Shown here piece by piece: positions 1-6,139 of a DNA stretch of 12,986 nucleotides (its first letter is position 1; every line of letters begins with the position of its first letter). A model generated the notes under the pieces. It searched no databases. It was not told where the DNA came from and saw nothing but the letters and a program-made list of their open reading frames with translations. The translations under genes were made by a program, and so were the position numbers. This DNA comes from a bacterium HR20. Lineage in GTDB: Bacteria > Bacteroidota > Ignavibacteria > Kapaibacteriales > NICIL-2. The stretch spans positions 1 to 12,986 of the forward strand of contig BEHW01000060.1 of NCBI GenBank assembly GCA_002898675.1, read 5' to 3'.

Positions 1-200
1 GGCTCGCGTGTATCGAAGACGCAGGCGATATACTCAGGGGTGTAGCGCTCCAACAACGCCGTGACCATCCCGGTATAGCCGAAGACCGCTCCTGTTGGCT
101 CTCCATTGGGCGATTGAAGCGGACGGCCGCTCCGCATCATTGCGTAGTATGCGCGGAAGACAAGCGACATCGCATCGAGCAAGTAGAGCGCAGGTTCCAT
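1..200 (-). CDS. polA: DNA polymerase I, N-terminal fragment (5'-3' exonuclease domain), cut by the window edge
   Basis: Only the first 66 codons are visible; the gene continues beyond position 1. The translation starts MEPALYLLDAMSLVFRAYYA and ends in a VFDTRE motif at residues 61-66. This matches the start of the PIN/FEN-like 5'-3' exonuclease domain of Pol I: Asp9 sits at the usual first metal-binding position, followed by the RAYYAM stretch, a PTGAVFGYT segment at 35-43, and Asp63 in the second acidic motif. In this family the domain removes RNA primers and displaced 5' flaps while the polymerase domain fills the gap. The start is well fixed, because an in-frame TAA lies at 210-212 and no alternative start codon falls between it and the ATG at 198-200. 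No clear Shine-Dalgarno precedes it. It lies 56 bases downstream of the exonuclease III gene on the same strand, so co-transcription is likely. Whether the polymerase domain is present cannot be seen here. Confidence 0.88.
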   Translation of the reverse strand, partial: MEPALYLLDAMSLVFRAYYAMMRSGRPLQSPNGEPTGAVFGYTGMVTALLERYTPEYIACVFDTRE

Positions 201-256
201 AGCTGCAAATTACCGATTTGCGATTTCCAGCAAGCGCCAGTCGCGCATTGGCGCAG

Positions 257-1072
257 CTACTGCTTGACCGCAGCACTATCGAGCTCGATGACTGCTGGGC
301 AGTGATCGCTGCCGAGAACCTCTGGTTGAAGGTACGCATCCTGGAGCAAGGGTACGAGCGAGGACGAGACCAAGTGGTAGTCAATCCGCCAACCGATATT
401 CCGCTGGCGGGCACCACGACGCTGGCTCCACCACGTGTAATGCCCACCGTCGTGAACAAACAATCGAAAGGCATCGACAAGCCCCGTTGCAAGCAAACGA
501 TCAAACGCGGCACGTTCCTCAGGTAAAAAGCCACTGGTGCGTTCATTTTCCTTGGGACGTGCAAGGTCCAACTCGCTGTGTGCGGTGTTGAAGTCCCCGC
601 TGAGCACAACGTGCCGTCCCTGGCTGTGCAGCGAGCGGACGTAGCGCGCGAGTGCATCGTAGAACGCGAGCTTATAGCGGAGACGCTCGATTTTCCCTGG
701 ATCGCTCCGCGCATCATCAGGACTATACCCCTTCGGGCAATAAACGCTTGCGATGGTCAGCGTGCCGAAATCGGCTCGGAGCAAGCGCCCCTCCTCGTCA
801 AATTGCTCAGCACCAATGCCTTCGGTGATCGTGTCCGGCACAAGGCGCGAAAAGATTGCCACACCACTATACCCTTTCCGCACGCGCGAGGGCGCATAGA
901 ACTCGCGATAGTCACTGGGTGGATGCATATCCGCATCGAGTTGCTGCGGATCGGCGCGGATTTCCTGAAGGCAGAGTACATGCGGACGCTCCCGCTCGAT
1001 GTAGGCACGCAGTCCTTGCCGGTACGCAGAGCGCAAACCGTTGACGTTCCATGTGACGATCTTCAGCCTCAC
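257..1072 (-). CDS. xthA: exodeoxyribonuclease III / AP endonuclease
   Basis: This 271-residue protein is the usual length for the exonuclease III family of the endonuclease/exonuclease/phosphatase fold. The family cleaves DNA 5' of abasic sites and removes 3' blocking groups in base excision repair. The expected motifs are all visible: the N-terminal TWNVNGLR with Asn11, LQEIR with the metal ligand Glu37, SVYCPKGY with Tyr111, GDFNTAH with Asp160 and Asn162, the WRIDYHL segment with Asp231, and the C-terminal GSDHCPAV with Asp256 and His257. The start is a GTG at 1070-1072, supported by the family-typical N-terminus beginning at residue 1. That GTG overlaps the TGA of the upstream ligase gene (1069-1071) by 4 bases, suggesting translational coupling. 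The stop is TAG at 257-259, and polA follows after 56 bases. The pairing with polA fits a repair operon. The family call is secure, but the substrate balance between exonuclease and AP endonuclease activity cannot be read from sequence. Confidence 0.93.
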   Translation of the reverse strand: MRLKIVTWNVNGLRSAYRQGLRAYIERERPHVLCLQEIRADPQQLDADMHPPSDYREFYAPSRVRKGYSGVAIFSRLVPDTITEGIGAEQFDEEGRLLRADFGTLTIASVYCPKGYSPDDARSDPGKIERLRYKLAFYDALARYVRSLHSQGRHVVLSGDFNTAHSELDLARPKENERTSGFLPEERAAFDRLLATGLVDAFRLFVHDGGHYTWWSQRRGARQRNIGWRIDYHLVSSSLVPLLQDAYLQPEVLGSDHCPAVIELDSAAVKQ

Positions 1073-2328
1073 AGCAGATCGTCGGGCTTGGTAATAGACT
1101 GCAGCTTTTCCTGCACAGCTTCTGGCGACGGTGGGCGTAGCGTTGTGGCGACAAGGTATGGACTAACGTCGTCGAGCAACCCGATCATCGTTTCCTCGTG
1201 GATGTAGCGCGCTACTGCTTCGAACGAGTTCGTCTCGCGCCATACTCGGAGTTGGCGCTGCGCCCCCGAACCCATTTCGAGAATTTGGTAGATGTACTCG
1301 ACGTACCGGCGCGTCCCAAGTTCATCAACGACGTCGTCAACAAACTCGACAAGCTCGCGAATCAGGTCCGGTGCTGGGAGCTCCTTTTGTTTTCCAAAGT
1401 CAATGAGCTTTCCTTCAAGCCCGTAGCGAACAGCGCGCCATTTGTTCTCGACCAACAGAATGCGTGGATAGACTCTAAACGTGAGATTTTTCGCAAAGAG
1501 CTTGTAGAGCTTTGCCACAATTGCTTGGATGAGCGCTGCAATTGCGATGGTCTCATCAACCCGCATTGGGAGATCGCAAATACGAACCTCCAAGGTGGGG
1601 AATTTCGGATGCGGGCGGACATCCCACCAAATCTTCTTCGGATTATCAATGCAGCCAGTTCGCATGAGGATATCCACGTAGCTTTCGAACTGCGCCCAGC
1701 TGCTGAAGTAATCGGGGATTCCCGTGCGCGGGAAGCGCTCGAACAGTTTCGAGCGATACGACATGAGCCCCGTGTCCATGCCCATCCAGAAGGGAGAGTT
1801 TGTCGAGATGCAGAGCAAGTGTTGCAGGAAGTAGCGGATAACGTTCATGATTTGAATTTGGGTCTCGCAATTTTCGATGCCGATGTGGACGTGCATGCCG
1901 AAAATCAACAGCGAGCGCGCCAGCAACTGCATATCCCGGACGACGTTCTGGTAGTGCTCGTCGGGATAGATCGGCTGGTCCTGCCACCGTGCAAAGGGAT
2001 GCGTCGAAGCTGCGCCGATCAGCAGACCATTCTGTTTGGCAATGTGTGCAATGATCGAGCGGATCTTGACAATTTCGAAATGCGCTTCCTGGATCGTGCG
2101 ACACACACCCGTGCCGACCTCCAGCATCGAGCCGTGCATTTCAGGCTTGACGTGCTCGTGGAGCACCATGCGACCTTTGGAAATAAGCTCCATGTCAATG
2201 TGCGAGCGCAAATCGAAGCTCTGTGGATCGAGTACCATGTACTCTTCCTCAATCCCAACAGTCAGCGATGGAGGCGCATCAGGATTCGATGCAGCCATTG
2301 GCGCTGCGAATGCATCAGTGGCTCTCAT
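1069..2328 (-). CDS. YbdK-like carboxylate-amine ligase (glutamate-cysteine ligase GCS2 family)
   Basis: The 419-residue product belongs to the GCS2 family, whose best-known members are YbdK of E. coli (weak gamma-glutamyl-cysteine ligase activity) and related ATP-dependent carboxylate-amine ligases. Visible family motifs are GIEEEY at residues 25-30, the EVGTGVC segment, the metal- and nucleotide-site region around GMHVHIGI, and the WWDVRPHP...TLEVRICD block that closes the active site. The first about 20 residues are Ala/Pro-rich and not conserved-looking, so the true start could be the ATG at residue 1 (2326-2328) or residue 11 (2296-2298). The upstream one is kept because a candidate promoter lies about 35 bases before it. 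No strong ribosome site precedes either. The 3' end overlaps the exonuclease III start by 4 bases (GTGA). The natural substrate of most YbdK-like enzymes is unclear, and association with a repair operon does not prove a role in repair; a thiol or redox-protective role is only a guess. Confidence 0.88.
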   Translation of the reverse strand: MRATDAFAAPMAASNPDAPPSLTVGIEEEYMVLDPQSFDLRSHIDMELISKGRMVLHEHVKPEMHGSMLEVGTGVCRTIQEAHFEIVKIRSIIAHIAKQNGLLIGAASTHPFARWQDQPIYPDEHYQNVVRDMQLLARSLLIFGMHVHIGIENCETQIQIMNVIRYFLQHLLCISTNSPFWMGMDTGLMSYRSKLFERFPRTGIPDYFSSWAQFESYVDILMRTGCIDNPKKIWWDVRPHPKFPTLEVRICDLPMRVDETIAIAALIQAIVAKLYKLFAKNLTFRVYPRILLVENKWRAVRYGLEGKLIDFGKQKELPAPDLIRELVEFVDDVVDELGTRRYVEYIYQILEMGSGAQRQLRVWRETNSFEAVARYIHEETMIGLLDDVSPYLVATTLRPPSPEAVQEKLQSITKPDDLL

Positions 2329-2361
2329 AGCGGCTGGCGACGATAAATCCCTCGGGGAGCG

Positions 2362-2390
2362 AATATACAGCGCCCGTAGCCCGGTGTAAG
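2362..2390 (-). promoter_or_regulatory. candidate sigma70-like promoter for the ligase-xthA-polA operon
   Basis: On the minus strand CTTACA (2385-2390, 4 of 6 matches to TTGACA) is followed after exactly 17 bases by TATATT (2362-2367, 5 of 6 matches to TATAAT). Transcription would begin near 2355, leaving a leader of about 27 bases before the ATG at 2328. Bacteroidetes proper use a different consensus (TAnnTTTG), so this call depends on the organism's sigma factor. Confidence 0.35.
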
Positions 2391-2524
2391 GATCGCTCGT
2401 AATAAGCGACCAAAAATTTTTTCAGGAGTTGTTACGCCTTGATTCAACGGCGTGTTACTGCTGCCGAGTCTAAGAAACGCGATCGCGTTTGACGGGTATG
2501 TTTCACCAACAATTTTTTCCAGCC

Positions 2525-3364
2525 ATGAGAAGTTCGCAGATGCGCAGACTGTGGCTCAGTGCCGCAGCGCTTTGTACGGCAGTTGTTTCGCTGTTTCTTT
2601 CCAGTTGCTCGTCGTCTGGCGACGTTGCAACCAACCCAACACTGAGCAACAGTGACGAAGTAGCTGCAACGCTGCTGGTATCCAACCATCCCATCGAGCA
2701 GTGGCAGCAAGAAGACAGCGACATGCTGCCGCTTAGTCCGCCAGTTGGTCACAACGGGGATGATGATGATTCGGACAGCGTGCGACCACCAAAGAAAGGC
2801 GATCGCATGCGTCCGCTCCCACTCCCCTGCTTGGGACTAACCCCAGAGCAGATGGCGCAAATTCGCCAATTTCAGGCCCAGCTCGACTCGGCCAATCGTG
2901 CAGTGATGGCGAGCATCGCTGATCAGCTTGCAGCACTGCGCCAGCAAGAGCAAGCTGCATGGGAAGCCTACCGCCAAGCAACTGCCAGCCAGCGCGAGGA
3001 ACTTGCCGCGCTCTATCGCCAATTCCGTGCGCAGGTGGATTCAATCCGCAAGCTTGTGCGATCCGGCGGGATGAGCCGCGATGATGCACGTACTGCACTC
3101 CGCCAGCTTGCGCAGGACTTCCAAAACGCACGGAAAGCAATCATTGATTCGACCGCCGATGCACGCGCTCAATTGAAAGCCGCACTCGATCAAATTGCAC
3201 AAGCACGGAAGGCGCTCATGGATCAGATCCAGCCACAGCTCGATGCAAACTACCAACAGTTCTTGAACAATGTCGCTTCGATCCTGACACCAGAGCAGCA
3301 AGCCATCTGGCAACGCTGGCTCAATGGCGAAGATCCCTGCAAGGGTCGCGGTCCACGCCGATAG
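2525..3364 (+). CDS. Spy/CpxP-like (LTxxQ) lipoprotein, probably periplasmic
   Basis: The reading frame can be extended to a TTG at 2489 or an ATG at 2498. The ATG at 2525 is preferred because it gives a normal signal peptide: basic MRSSQMRRLW, a hydrophobic core, then the lipobox Leu-Ser-Ser-Cys with the lipidated Cys at residue 28 (codon 2606-2608). The ATG at 2540 is an equally good alternative. From that start the protein has 279 residues. Residues 29-100 are a low-complexity linker with four consecutive Asp (79-82) and a basic Pro-rich patch. Then come LTPEQ at 105-109, a long Gln/Ala/Arg-rich stretch predicted to be alpha-helical or coiled coil, and a second LTPEQ at 254-258 followed by QQAIWQRWL. 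Paired LTxxQ motifs are the hallmark of the Spy/CpxP family of periplasmic chaperones and stress sensors. Two Cys (102 and 272 in this numbering) could form a disulfide linking the two ends of the helical part. It is monocistronic and followed by a terminator. Its function is inferred only from these motifs. Confidence 0.72.
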   Translation: MRSSQMRRLWLSAAALCTAVVSLFLSSCSSSGDVATNPTLSNSDEVAATLLVSNHPIEQWQQEDSDMLPLSPPVGHNGDDDDSDSVRPPKKGDRMRPLPLPCLGLTPEQMAQIRQFQAQLDSANRAVMASIADQLAALRQQEQAAWEAYRQATASQREELAALYRQFRAQVDSIRKLVRSGGMSRDDARTALRQLAQDFQNARKAIIDSTADARAQLKAALDQIAQARKALMDQIQPQLDANYQQFLNNVASILTPEQQAIWQRWLNGEDPCKGRGPRR

Positions 3365-3387
3365 TGCTCAGCCGTTTTTTTTCTTGC

Positions 3388-3424
3388 GGAGGGCTTCCCC
3401 CGACCTGGAGGAAGCCCTTCGTTT
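3388..3424 (+). terminator. intrinsic terminator after the Spy-like lipoprotein gene
   Basis: A perfect 9-bp stem pairs AGGGCTTCC (3390-3398) with GGAAGCCCT (3410-3418) around an 11-base loop, extendable by a G-T and a G-C pair. It is followed by a modest T-rich tail (TTCGTTTATT). It lies 24 bases after the TAG at 3362-3364 and ends before the tRNA. Confidence 0.8.
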
Positions 3425-3456
3425 ATTGCACCGCACCGTATTTTCGCATCCGCTTT

Positions 3457-3531
3457 GGGCTGTTAGCTCAGCTGGTTTAGAGCGCTACTTTCACACAGTA
3501 GAGGTCAGAGGTTCGAATCCTCTACAGCCCA
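3457..3531 (+). tRNA. tRNA-Val (anticodon CAC)
   Basis: All cloverleaf elements are present. The acceptor GGGCTGT (3457-3463) pairs perfectly with ACAGCCC (3524-3530). The D arm is GCTC/GAGC with a 10-base loop. The anticodon stem CTACT/AGTAG encloses the loop TTCACAC, so the anticodon is CAC at 3492-3494 and reads GUG (Val). The variable loop is 5 bases (AGGTC), and the T arm is AGAGG/CCTCT with loop TTCGAAT. The discriminator is A3531, and the following bases are CTT, so CCA is not encoded and must be added after transcription. Confidence 0.95.
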
Positions 3532-3624
3532 CTTGCATCTAAAGAAGGAGAGCACAGTACACGAAAGCGGCACAGATTTCGACTCTTACCACAAGAGCAT
3601 GTAGAACTTTTCAAACGTTGTGCT

Positions 3625-3915
3625 ATGCCAACCTATGCCTATCGTTGCGTCACGTGCGGCAAAACCTTCGACGTCTTTCAGCCCATCAGCGCCGTACCGC
3701 TCGAGCAGTGTCCCGAATCAGTGTGCTCCAATCCGAGCGCAGCAGGACAAGGGAAAGTCGAGCGCCTCATTAGCGGCGGCGCAGGGCTAATTTTCAACGG
3801 CAGTGGCTTCTATATCACCGACTACAAGCGCAATGGCAGCAGCACTGCTGAATCGAGCAAAGCTTCTACCTCCTGCTCGAACGGCAACTGCGGCTGCAGC
3901 AACAACAGCGACTAA
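3625..3915 (+). CDS. FmdB-family small zinc-ribbon protein
   Basis: This 96-residue protein opens with MPTYAYRC, the signature of the FmdB (putative regulatory protein) family of single zinc-ribbon proteins. The first knuckle is CVTC (Cys8, Cys11). The second is spread out as C-P-E-S-V-C (Cys29, Cys34) instead of the common CPxC. The family-typical block KVERLISGGAGLIFNGSGFYITDY spans residues 44-67. The tail is a Ser/Asn/Gly-rich segment with three further Cys (84, 89, 91), a common but poorly understood feature of this family. Despite the name, a regulatory role is proven for few members. The ATG at 3625 is the only sensible start because it places the conserved N-terminus at residue 1. It lies 93 bases downstream of the tRNA and is convergent with the Rieske gene, with a symmetric hairpin between them. 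Confidence 0.87.
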   Translation: MPTYAYRCVTCGKTFDVFQPISAVPLEQCPESVCSNPSAAGQGKVERLISGGAGLIFNGSGFYITDYKRNGSSTAESSKASTSCSNGNCGCSNNSD

Positions 3916-3934
3916 ATTCATTCCCCATCAAGCG

Positions 3935-3967
3935 CAGCGGCACTCTCGCATAACGGGAGTGCCGCTT
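3935..3967. terminator. probable bidirectional terminator hairpin between convergent genes
   Basis: AGCGGCACTC (3936-3945) pairs perfectly with GAGTGCCGCT (3957-3966). The stem extends inward through a T-G, a C-G and a G-C pair, leaving the loop CATAA. The hairpin stands 20 bases after the FmdB stop and 28 bases after the Rieske stop on the other strand. Neither side has a strong T tract, so termination efficiency is uncertain, but the position suits shared use. Confidence 0.6.
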
Positions 3968-3994
3968 GTCCACTCACCGATCGTCCGATGTCGG

Positions 3995-4480
3995 TCAGAA
4001 CGTAATCGTCAAGATGTTTGTTTGCGGGTCAAACGTCGCACTGAACCGCTGAAGAGGCCCCGTCGGCCCGCTCCCTGATGGCGGCTTCGTCTGCGCACCA
4101 GTCTGTGGATCGTATTCGGAGAGGTGGCAAGGGCAGACCAACCGTCCACCAGCTTGCTGCGGCAGACCAACTTCACACCCTTGGTGGGTACATCGCGAGG
4201 ATAACACCAAAAAGCTTGCCTGCGCCGTTCGGATAATGAACACTGGCATTCCTCCGTTGTTATTGCCGAACGTGCGCTTGATGATACCACCAACATTTGC
4301 CAGCGCTGGTTCGGTTGACACATCGAACTGAACCGTCTGGCCAGTGGTTGAGGGCTTAGTGGTGTCGCTTTCACAACTGGCAAGCAGCGATGCGAGCGCG
4401 CCTGCGGAAAGCACTGCACCCAAACTTGCCGCCGCATTCAGCAAGAATTCACGGCGGCGGTTATCGCACAAATTGCTCAT
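3995..4480 (-). CDS. Tat-exported Rieske [2Fe-2S] lipoprotein
   Basis: The chosen ATG at 4478-4480 gives 161 residues; an ATG at 4487-4489 is also possible. The open frame continues to 4648, but that part overlaps the YceI gene and has no signal-peptide logic, so it is excluded. The N-terminus has a twin-arginine motif (RRREFLL at 8-14), a hydrophobic core, and a lipobox Leu-Ala-Ser-Cys with Cys36, so the protein should be exported folded with its cluster and then lipid-anchored. The Rieske site is complete: CTHQGC supplies cluster ligands Cys97 and His99, CPCH supplies Cys116 and His119, and Cys102 and Cys118 are the usual stabilising disulfide pair. A Pro-rich loop (133-142) follows, as in bc-type Rieske proteins. 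No cytochrome b or bc1 gene is adjacent, so its partner is unknown. It is the last gene of the four-gene minus-strand group and starts 28 bases after the YceI stop. Confidence 0.87.
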   Translation of the reverse strand: MSNLCDNRRREFLLNAAASLGAVLSAGALASLLASCESDTTKPSTTGQTVQFDVSTEPALANVGGIIKRTFGNNNGGMPVFIIRTAQASFLVLSSRCTHQGCEVGLPQQAGGRLVCPCHLSEYDPQTGAQTKPPSGSGPTGPLQRFSATFDPQTNILTITF

Positions 4481-4508
4481 AGCACACATCAGAGTTCGTT
4501 GAACAAAA

Positions 4509-5129
4509 TCACTTTGCAACTCCGAAGAGAGTCGCTTCCACAGTGATCGTCTCGCCGACACGGCTACCGATAATTGTGCCTTTGCCTTTGACGCCGAACT
4601 GCGCCAGCGGCACATTGAAGGATGCCTGCACAAGCACGAAATCGCCATCAGCGATACTCTGCGTTTTCTCAGAACGGGGAAGGTATGTGATCGTCACCTG
4701 TGCGGGAAGTTCTTTCGTTGTGCCGTGCATGGTGAAATCTCCGATCGCGGTCGCTTTGACGACTGTCCGCTCGCTTTCGCGCGTGATTACTGGATTCTCC
4801 AGCCGCCTGAGGGCGTAGCTGATCGTCGGATAGCGCTCTGCATCGAGCCAGTCGCTGCCGTACATGTGTCCATCGCGCGTTGAATTCCCCGTTTTCATCG
4901 AACGCACCTGGAGCGTGATGGTGCCGCTGGCACGCTTGAACTCGCCAATGTCGAGCGTAAATTCCCCACTGAAGCCATCGGCAGTGCCGACAATTGTTTC
5001 TAGTGGCGCCGAGCTGGTAAACTTCGCTTGATTGCGATACTTGCCAACATTGGTCAGGACAAAAGTTTTCTCACCTGCCCATGCTGTGACAAAACCGACA
5101 AGCAGGAACAAAGAAAGTTTCCTCATCAT
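4509..5129 (-). CDS. YceI-family periplasmic lipid-binding-like protein
   Basis: From the ATG at 5127-5129 the product has 206 residues. A short signal peptide (MMRKLSLFLLVGFVTAWA) has a likely cleavage after Ala18. The mature part shows the YceI lipocalin-like pattern: GFSGEFTLDI, then the family block around SMKTGNSTRDGHMYGSDWLD and AERYPTISY, then GDFTMHGTTKEL and a final FGVKGKG strand pair. Family members bind polyisoprenoids such as ubiquinone-like lipids in a beta-barrel pocket; others are stress-induced secreted proteins. The frame is open further upstream to 5267, but that part overlaps the small membrane protein gene and would bury the signal peptide. The ATG is preceded by a weak GAGAGA-type ribosome site. 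The gene lies 17 bases after the small membrane protein gene and 28 before the Rieske gene. A quinone- or isoprenoid-binding role next to a Rieske protein is an inference. Confidence 0.87.
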   Translation of the reverse strand: MMRKLSLFLLVGFVTAWAGEKTFVLTNVGKYRNQAKFTSSAPLETIVGTADGFSGEFTLDIGEFKRASGTITLQVRSMKTGNSTRDGHMYGSDWLDAERYPTISYALRRLENPVITRESERTVVKATAIGDFTMHGTTKELPAQVTITYLPRSEKTQSIADGDFVLVQASFNVPLAQFGVKGKGTIIGSRVGETITVEATLFGVAK

Positions 5130-5146
5130 GTCGTCTCTCGGATGAT

Positions 5147-5470
5147 TTATGGAACATGCGTTTGTGAACGTTTCCGCAGCCACCAACCAATTGCACCAAT
5201 CCCAAGCCAAAGAACGCACAGTGGAACTGCACCGAACGGTGGTGCTGCATCGAACAACCCAAGCCATCGCCCAGGTTCCAATTCCAATCGCTCGATTTGC
5301 TGACCGAAGAGGGGATCATGTTCGACGACCTTGACCTCCCGCGCCGTCTTCGAAAGAACGAGCGGTTTGCCGTAGTCAATCGAATCGTACACCCACCAGC
5401 CAATGGTCGCAACAAGCAGCACTGTTGCAAGCAGCATCAAGACCTTGCCCAGCATTCTACCGTCACGCAT
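5147..5470 (-). CDS. small two-helix membrane protein of unknown function
   Basis: I do not recognise this 107-residue protein. It has a hydrophobic helix at about residues 8-28 (VLMLLATVLLVATIGWWVY) and a second at about 81-98 (GAVPLCVLWLGIGAIGWWL), closed by basic RKR, so the N- and C-termini are probably cytoplasmic. The intervening 50 residues are charged and predicted to face the periplasm. The ATG at 5468-5470 directly follows the TAA of the upstream barrel gene (5471-5473), and a second ATG at residue 6 is possible. This TAAATG junction and the 17-base gap to YceI indicate tight co-transcription. No cofactor motif is visible; it has a single Cys (85) and no heme-binding motif. Its position suggests a membrane anchor or accessory to the redox proteins around it, which is inference only. 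Confidence 0.72.
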   Translation of the reverse strand: MRDGRMLGKVLMLLATVLLVATIGWWVYDSIDYGKPLVLSKTAREVKVVEHDPLFGQQIERLELEPGRWLGLFDAAPPFGAVPLCVLWLGIGAIGWWLRKRSQTHVP

Positions 5471-6139
5471 TTAGTAAAACACATGAAGTTGGACAGTCCA
5501 GCGATTGAGCCGATAGAGCGGCAGGTCAATGATCCGATACTCCGGTCGTAGCTCGATAAATGGCAAAATGAAAAGTTGCACGCCGAGAAGGTACTGCTCT
5601 TGACGGAAGGAATTCGAGCCAATGACAGTTTCTCCCTGTTCAGCACGTGCGTAGAGATACACCGGTTCGGCAACGTGGAGCATGAGCTCCGCTGAGGTTG
5701 CCTTGATCGTGCGTACACCAGGAGTTGTTTGTTGCATCGTTTCGAAGATCACCGAAGCGACATCTGCGTAGCCGATACCGCCGAAGACATTCCACAGCGA
5801 GAACTCTCGTTGCTGGAGCGTCGAGCCGCCTGCATTGATCGTCAGGCGCTCACGCAGTAGTCGTGGTGAGAACAGCACCCGTCCAACAGCTGCTGGTGCG
5901 TTCGGATCGGAGAGAAGCGGGCGCGTTCGTCCACTTGGATCCGACAACGTCGCATCCTTGAGGCCAGCAAGACTTGTGACCCCAGCGGTGAGTGTGAGCC
6001 ACTCGAAGCGGTAGTAGTTGAGTTCGGCACCCCACTCTGCCCAGTTCGGAGCGAAAAGGTAGTCCTGGCTTCCCGCGGGAATTCGACGCACCAGCATTGT
6101 ATGGTCATCAAATCGGTAGCCAATGGAGGGCTGAAAAAA
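5471..6139 (-). CDS. C-terminal part of the frameshifted heme-barrel protein (outer-membrane barrel-like)
   Basis: This is the downstream half of the protein that begins at 6635, in a different frame. The open frame extends upstream to 6367, but that extension lacks a plausible N-terminus and is antisense-like in composition. The meaningful sequence starts at the T run at 6134-6140, reading FFQPSIGYRFDDH. The 222 residues show alternating polar and hydrophobic or aromatic strands (for example AELNYYRFEWLTLTAG and YLLGVQLFILPFIELRPEY). They end WTVQLHVFY, a C-terminal aromatic residue like the beta-signal recognised by the BAM machinery. I therefore read it as an outer-membrane beta-barrel. 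No specific family is recognised. The stop (5471-5473) abuts the start of the small membrane protein. Without the frameshift the whole product would have 387 residues. See the N-terminal part for the heme motif. Confidence 0.68.
   Translation of the reverse strand, partial: FFQPSIGYRFDDHTMLVRRIPAGSQDYLFAPNWAEWGAELNYYRFEWLTLTAGVTSLAGLKDATLSDPSGRTRPLLSDPNAPAAVGRVLFSPRLLRERLTINAGGSTLQQREFSLWNVFGGIGYADVASVIFETMQQTTPGVRTIKATSAELMLHVAEPVYLYARAEQGETVIGSNSFRQEQYLLGVQLFILPFIELRPEYRIIDLPLYRLNRWTVQLHVFY

Noticed and set aside
34..717. Minus-strand open frame of 227 codons spanning parts of polA and exonuclease III
   Set aside because: It is out of frame with both motif-supported genes and crosses their boundary.
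1198..2346. Long plus-strand open frame of 382 codons opposite the ligase gene
   Set aside because: It is antisense to a gene with clear family motifs, has no recognisable domain, and is explained by the codon bias of the real gene.
3543..3560. AAGGAG ribosome-site-like sequence after the tRNA
   Set aside because: No start codon lies at a suitable distance, and the FmdB start is about 75 bases further on.
3583..3597. Small hairpin CTCTT-ACCAC-AAGAG between tRNA and FmdB gene
   Set aside because: A 5-bp stem without a T tract is too weak to call a terminator or regulatory element.
4481..4648. N-terminal extension of the Rieske reading frame
   Set aside because: It overlaps the YceI coding region in another frame and would put 56 non-signal residues before the Tat motif.
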